A stretch of DNA of 64,000 nt from assembly GCA_017893485.1 (NCBI GenBank), contig CM030361.1:143654941-143718940 (forward strand). The letters run 5' to 3'. Below the pieces are notes generated by a model. The model did not search any database, was not told where the DNA came from, and worked only from the letters and a program-made list of their open reading frames with translations. Numbering within the stretch: position 1 is the first letter of the stretch; every line of letters starts with the position of its first letter. This document shows, one piece after another, positions 58,267 through 64,000 of this stretch. The position numbers and the translations under genes were made by a program. The DNA is from Hemerocallis citrina. Taxonomy: Eukaryota; Streptophyta; Magnoliopsida; Asparagales; Asphodelaceae.

Positions 58267-58490
58267 TAGGGTACTTCCTCCCAGCCGAAGCCAGCGAGGC
58301 AAACACTCACCACTAGTCCCACTAGGGTGCTTCCTCGCGAACAGCTGTCATCGAGGGAAAAACCACTAATCCCTAGTCCCACTAGGGTACTTCCTCCCAG
58401 CCGAAGCCAGCGAGGCAAACACTCACCACTAGTCCTACTAGGGTGCTTCCTCACGACAGCTGTCATCGAGGAAAAACCGGGCCTCAAGCA
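58267..58490. repeat. 116 bp tandem duplication in LTR E
   Basis: The unit begins TAGGGTACTTCCTCCCAGCC at 58267 and again at 58383. Each unit holds CAGCCGAAGCCAGCGAGGCA and a second CTAGTCC(C/T)ACTAGGGTGC half-unit, so there is also an inner repeat of about 60 bp. Confidence 0.88.
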
Positions 58491-61028
58491 GATAGCTTGG
58501 GCGATAAAATCCACTTACCCCAAACATAGTTTGGGTCCACTATTCCCAAGCTTGGGCATTAGGAGGTCTAGCCCAAACCCCCAGGATTGTTGTAGGGACT
58601 GGTCAACAAAACCATCTGTTATTAGCATTAATCATTTCATCTTTCTTTATCAACAGAAGCATTTCACTTTTGATTTACAACGAGTCATGTCTTTGACTTT
58701 AACCACATGAATTAGTAACACATTTTATTAGCACGAGCCATCTTATCTTTTATCTTACCATTTGATGCATATCCGGTGTCCACAATATTAACCATCATAT
58801 CAGTATACCACATTATGCATACACCCTGTCATTCAACATATAAAAACATCATATCATATTATTGCATAATAATAATGCGCCAAGATATTTATTTTGCCAT
58901 AACATCCCACATTAAGAATACCATATTATTCATTACCTCATTACACCATATATAGGCATACGCCAAGTTATAATATTAATAAAAGAACTACATTATGCTA
59001 TTCCATATCGTAAGACTATCAAAACGTATAATTCACCACACTATAATATCATACTATTGCTCGTTAATTCACTTCGAACATAATTATAATGTAAACATAT
59101 ACCTACTTACTAATTTCATCAATTTTTACATCACGAGTCAATATCATGATATATATAGCACGAACATACACCACACATGCGGGTTTCCAAGAAAAGTGCC
59201 AAAATCACTTATTTCCTCTAATTAAATCTCATAATATCCAATTATAGCATACTAGGTCATAAACCATGTTTCATGTAAATAAAATCACCTATAAGGGTCT
59301 TTATGTCCCAAAACATGCACAAAACATGCACTATAAATACACGGGTTTCCAAAACATGGTCACAATCACTAATTTTGTCTAATTACATCTTATAACATCT
59401 ATCCATAGCAGGCTAGTCCATACACAAGGCCCCGCATATACCAGATTACCTATATCGGCCTATATACCCAAAAACATGCACGAAACATGCACGGGATAAA
59501 AATATGCCTAAACAATTCAATATATTTAGTTTTTATACATCAACACATCACATTAACCCATAATACAGGTTTTATATACTTAAAATAGTTAATTTCACCA
59601 AATATCGCAAAAATCCATTTTCAGGCCCCTTAAAAATCCGTATTTTCATTGAAAAGCAATTTTTAGCATACCTTCTACAAAATATATTAAAAAGTCACGA
59701 AAATTGGGCACCGTATAAAATATTTATAGATACAACATAATCACCTGACGGATCGAGCAAACGATGTCCCACGTCCGCCCGGTAGCCTGTCGAAGTTCAA
59801 CTTTTTCCACCTAATTGGAAAATTATAGAATCGATTAGCTCAATACTCAAAACTCAACCTACGAACCTCCAAATTCGAATCTGTCTTCACCCACGCGTCA
59901 CAAATGACATATGTAGGTGAGCTACATCGATAGATTTCGAATTCGGATCCCAATACAAACACACCCTTATTGATCGGAGGCTTTCTAATAAGAAAAATTC
60001 ATATTTTCTAAATTCCTTAATCCCCTTTGTCCTAATCTCATGTATTAGGGTTAATAATAATAATAAGACTCAACTACACCTCCGAACCCATCAAATTCTC
60101 ACCTAAATCTCGCTCGGGCATTTCATCGAACACCCGGCGTGCACTTTTCACCTATAGTCTATTTCACTCAATTTAATTGAGCTTAAGCCTATAAAAATCA
60201 TCCTAAATTCTTATTAATACCTTCATAATATTCTACACCCTTACATGCATTTTCTACAATTATTAGGATCGAGTTTCCTGCCCGATTTCATAAACCCTAA
60301 CATCCGAGTTTATGCCAAAATCACCACTCCTGATTTTCACCATGATTTGCATATTTTCTAACTACTAACATGTTCTATGTGCTCTCTACACCTCCCTACT
60401 CAAATTTCTAGTAAAAGAATTGAAAAGCATACGATTTAATAAACTAACATTCGATTTCTCATACCTTCTTGAACTCTTCTTGAAAAACCAACACCATCAC
60501 GAGCTAAAGCATCCTTCAATTAGCTTACCCCTCAAATTAATTTAGAAATAGTGGAGAAATGAAGTGGATTAGGGGTTGGGGAGTTCCACCGAAATTGGGT
60601 TTCAGTTGGGTTGGGAGAAAGGAACGGAAAGGAAAAAGGAGAAGGAAAGAAAGAAATGGGGAAGGGTTTTTAAAAAAAATAATGTATATAATAATAATAA
60701 AGAATAAGGTATATTTACCTTTAAACCCTCCAAATGCAAAATATTACAACTAAACCCCAACTCTTTTCTATCATAATACAAACAATACAAAATACATTAA
60801 AATTATCTTATAATAATCCCCCAAAATTATAAAATAAAATAAACAATATTTATTCACATAAAATCTCAACTCATGGCCCCAATATATCAATAATACCAAT
60901 CTACCACAAATATTCATACCAATATCAATATTGAAAATAAATAAAATAAGATATCACTTAAAATAATTCTCACCCCTACAAAATATAAAAACGAATATTT
61001 TTGGTATTTTAAAATCCGTGGTGTTACA

Positions 61029-63061
61029 TTCTACACACCTCAAAAGAAGCTCGTCCTCGAGCTATAGGGGTTAAGAAAACTCCTCGAACAAATTCAAGAT
61101 ACTACCTCCTCACCATTTCCTAAAATTTCCAAGCACATTTTCAACATCAGAACTTCATTGCACCATAAACAACTGCATAGCTGGTCGTCTGGTTAGCGGC
61201 ATTATGGATTCACAATAACCACTAGTTTCAAAGGCTCTGTCACATCCAAGGTCACATCCAGTTGGACTTCAATCTGTGGGGCTCCACCACTTGAGATAGA
61301 TCTCTCACACCTTCTCAACATAAAACAGGAAATACTTCAAGAATGCTTGGCATCTCAGAGGTAAGCGTCAAACGATATATCACGGTTCCAATTCTTTCTA
61401 TAACTCTGAAGGGGCCGACAAACCCCCTGGTCTAACTTTTCCCGGTTTCTAAAACGGCTTACTCCATGAATAAAGGATACCTTTAAGAATACCCAATCTT
61501 CAACTTTTAATCTTCTAAAGACTTTCGCCACTGATCTGCATAATAATTTTCTTTTGTCGACTACACACCTCAAAAGAGGCTTATCCATGCTCACCTGATA
61601 ATTAATATTCTTCCTCATTCCGGACTACTAAAATATTCTCCTGGAATCTTGATTCATCATCATGTCACCGAGATAGGCAATATACTAAGTATAAGGAGCA
61701 TTCTCCATCACCCGCTACCACAAGCCATCCTCATCAAGAACACCAAATCTACGATAATAACAAGGATTTTCCCTACTGCCTACTGACCAATCTGCAGTAC
61801 AATCATTAATCCCATGCAGAATTCAATCATGCATCCTCTGTCGCAAGCAGAAATTTTGAATTCAAGTTTGACTGATCAACTGTAGGATAGACAGCTGTAT
61901 TGACAAACTACTAATATATAAGGTCGGGTCAACCTCTACTACGAAAATAAAATCAAATTGGTCTAATGCATTTAACACTGTCCACTCCTGGGACGTCATT
62001 AAGACCAAAACCCTTTTTCCATTTATAGCATTCATCACCTTATTTCTTCCTCGGAGGTATTTTATTTCCATACCAAGCTACTAAGGTACTCAAGCCACGT
62101 TTATTGCCTCCTGCTAAAATCATTTACAAGAACAAGTGTTCAAACTCTTATAATTACAGAAAAAGCTAAAACTATTTTCTGAAAAACTAATTTCTTAACA
62201 CCTTCAATACATACCCTACTGTCACAAATTTCAAATCTGTGTAATTCACGCACCCCGTATAACCACAACTGCCTCAATATATAAGCCACAAGCTTGCCTT
62301 CATGCATCAAACTGCATCTGATCTTGTACTACATGCACTCCCTTCTCGGGATGATCAAAACATGAGCTGTCATTAATCTTCCTTTAACTCTTGAAAACAT
62401 CTTTCCACGCTGTTCAGGTCATACCAACGGCTCATTCTTTATGATAAAATGAGTCATCTGTACAGCAATGATAGAAAATCGAGGAATGAACCTCCGATAA
62501 TAGCCAGTTAAAACCAAGAAACTCTGAATTTCCAACACATCTGAGGGTTATTTCCCGTCTTTTCACCTTTGGTAATTTCCTTCAGATCCACAAATACGTC
62601 TTCAACAGACACAATATGTCCCAAAATTCACACTTCTCGCCCCCAAAAATAGCAATTTACAAACTTATCATACCGCTTTTAATCCCAATGAGTTTACAAC
62701 TCAATTCTGAGGTTCCATCTATGCCCCTCCATACTGCGAAAATACACCAAATATCATCTAAGAATACAATCACACCCTGTTAATATAAGGGTGAAAGGTC
62801 CAATTCGTCGAACTCATGAAAACTGTAGGGACATTCGCCAGCCCAAAGGACATCACTGAGAACTCATACAATTCATACTGAGTACGAAAAGCAATCCCTG
62901 GAATACTTCCCTCTTCAAGGATTATCTGACGGTACTCGGTGTGCAACTCTAGCCGTGAAATTAGTAGCGCTTCCCCCAACTAATCCAACAAATTATCTAT
63001 TCTTTACAACAAATACTTAATAGTCACCTTACTCTGTACACCTTCTCGGTGAACTACCTTC
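61029..63061 (-). pseudogene. Element E pol remnants (RT, RNase H end, integrase C-terminus)
   Basis: On the minus strand, RT is readable as SRLELHTEYRQI, IAFRTQYELYEF, MSFGLANVPTVFM and HPYIN (62979-62770), with the Ty3 pattern but many substitutions. RNase H survives as a stretch around KYLRGRNKVMNAING (about 62065-62020), and the C-terminal module as VEDWVFLKVS (about 61490). The spacing is far shorter than in a full pol, so the integrase core and much of RT are deleted. Confidence 0.78.
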
Positions 63062-64000
63062 TGTAATACCCTGATTTTTCAAATTAATGGAAAATTATTT
63101 ATTTTTGCACGTAGTGTGCACGTGCAATATTTTGGGTTGAATTATTTTTATAATGATGTGTATAAACATTTAATTAAGTGTTCTCAAATTATTTTGTACA
63201 AAAAGCCTTTCTTTAAAGCCATATTTTAATTTAATGAAAAGCCCTTTTTCTTAAAAGCCCAAATGTATTTTATTTTATTTATTTTTATAAATTATTTTGG
63301 CCCAAAAAGAAAGCCCATGAACTAATCTATTTTATTTAAACTTGTCATGTAGAAGATTTTTTTTAACTAATTTATTTTTGTACAAAATTAGAATGTACAA
63401 ATTTGGCCTAGTTGCATGCACGTGCACTACACGTACATGTGCTATGCACACCCTAGGGGGAGGCCGGGATTCATTCTTTTGGAGGGAATTTTGATTTTTG
63501 GTATGGTGATCATGGGGGTAGTTTCATGGAAGTGGGTAGTTTTTTCTAACTCCTACCTTAATCTAGACCCTTCATTCTACAACCACCAAAGCAATCTTGG
63601 CCCTCCATCTCACTCATCTTTTAGTATATATACCCCCCCTCTCATGGCTAATTTTCATATGCAAAGTATATTTCCAAGTTGTAGTATTGTAATAGTGTGA
63701 GTTATAAAAGATAAGAGAGTTGTGTGGGTTTTTGTTTGCTTGGAGTGGCCGGCATCACAAGGGGCTAGGAAGCTTTCGGCTGGGCTAGAAGAAGCATTCG
63801 GTTTTGGCTAGGAGGGTTGGCTTGGAGCTTGTGCGTGCTTTTGGCTAGGAGGAGGTGCTTTCATCTACAAGGACTTGGTTGCTTTTGTGTTTTCTCTCCA
63901 TTCAAGGTGGGTAAAACATTTCATATTTCTAATATAGATCCATGCTAGTTTCAACTATCAAAGATGCATGAAAAATACTAATAAGAGCCCACTTAAATTG
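63062..64000 (+). mobile_element. Ty3-type LTR F, start only (runs off the window)
   Basis: It begins TGTAATACCCTG and is closely similar to LTR B from 42479, sharing GCACGTAGYGTGCACGTGCA, the AAGCCC-rich block and the GGAGGC/CGG leader. It is inserted in element E pol (left flank CCTTC, 63057-63061). G-boxes lie at 63119 and 63419. Confidence 0.85.
63625..63632 (+). promoter_or_regulatory. TATA box of LTR F
   Basis: TATATATA is followed by a C-run, at the position of TATAAATA in LTR B. A donor-like TTCAAG|GTGGGTAA lies downstream at 63907. Confidence 0.58.

Larger units (their letters stand above)
56684..60464 (-). other. Putative intron inside LTR E
   Basis: On the minus strand the donor CAAGAAG|GTATGAG begins at 60464, and an acceptor CTGTTACAG|GTCC ends at 56684. 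A TATATACA box lies upstream at about 60685-60692. The layout parallels LTRs A, B and D although the sequence is different. Confidence 0.38.
56108..61028 (-). repeat. 3' LTR of element E (4921 bp)
   Basis: On the plus strand it runs TGTAACACCCC...CGTGGTGTTACA. It is unusually long. It contains two copies of a segment of about 100 bp near 57150 and 57835, repeated AAGCCGATAGCTTGGG/CCCAAACATAGTTTGGG units (57630-57750 and 58490-58530) and a 116 bp tandem duplication. A GC-rich leader-like part lies near the minus-strand start. Confidence 0.85.
56108..63061 (-). mobile_element. Degenerate Ty3 chromovirus (element E), 3' LTR plus deleted pol
   Basis: On the minus strand, a heavily deleted pol (63061-61029) is followed by a 4.9 kb LTR (61028-56108). 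It is inserted in the Copia-2 protease (left flank ACTTC, 56103-56107). The 5' end is cut by the B-type LTR at 63062. No integrase core is visible. Confidence 0.85.

Noticed and set aside
58327..58710. 127-codon plus-strand and 82-codon minus-strand frames
   Set aside because: They arise from the 116 bp tandem duplication in LTR E, which gives repeated peptides in both directions.
1..64000. CRISPR arrays, bacterial operons, riboswitches, rRNA genes
   Set aside because: None seen. The short tandem repeats have no regular unique spacers and all coding motifs are of plant transposons.

Overview
The window is plant nuclear DNA: a heterochromatin-like stack of nested transposable elements with no convincing intact host gene. 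It is AT-rich and holds Ty1/Copia, Ty3 (chromovirus and Tat/Athila type), CACTA and Helitron elements, primer-binding sites matching plant tRNAs, and GT-AG introns, so it comes from a flowering plant. The one host-like fragment (a CCHC zinc knuckle plus DUF4283-like protein) resembles a family I associate mainly with monocots, but that is a weak hint. I cannot name the species.

Left half (1-41345). The oldest layer is a minus-strand DUF4283/CCHC-type gene. Its 3' part lies at 4778-5698 and its 5' part at 40977-41345. It was cut downstream by a degenerate Copia element (92-4760) and in the middle by a Tat/Athila-like Ty3 element (5699-40976, minus strand, target duplication CCTAC). That Tat element has 1.8 kb LTRs, a gag gene, and no visible pol. 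Its left LTR was split by a 17.3 kb Ty3 chromovirus (6821-24099, target duplication ACCTC). The chromovirus was then hit by two related solo LTRs in opposite orientation (8771-12317 and 14455-18421) and by a 177 bp non-autonomous Helitron (22998-23174). An 11.2 kb CACTA transposon (26126-37319) interrupts the Tat internal region. It carries a broken TNP2-type transposase and a six-exon TNPA-like (Transposase_24) gene whose splice sites and reading phase are all preserved.

Right half (41346-64000). A decayed SIRE-like Copia element on the minus strand (about 41805-54638) is the base layer, with RT fragments, an extra 3' ORF and a PPT. Its LTR received a 405 bp solo LTR (42072-42476). Element B, a 3.3 kb solo LTR (42479-50500), landed on that insertion's junction. 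B was hit by solo LTR D (45521-50261), and D by a Copia solo LTR (46092-47646). Its RT was split by a second short-LTR Copia (from 54639), which was itself cut by a minus-strand Ty3 with a 4.9 kb LTR (56108-63061), which was cut by another B-type LTR (63062 to the window end).

The signal that stands out most is shared by the long Ty3 LTRs (3-5 kb). Each has a TATA box, then a short leader ending in a splice-donor-like AAG|GTGGGT or AAG|GTATGAG. Where the end is visible there is an acceptor-like CAG a few hundred bases before the LTR end. Most of each LTR therefore looks like an intron. Three of these LTRs also share a conserved block of about 300 bp just before the acceptor. LTR B carries two tRNA-like A-box/B-box modules inside this putative intron.
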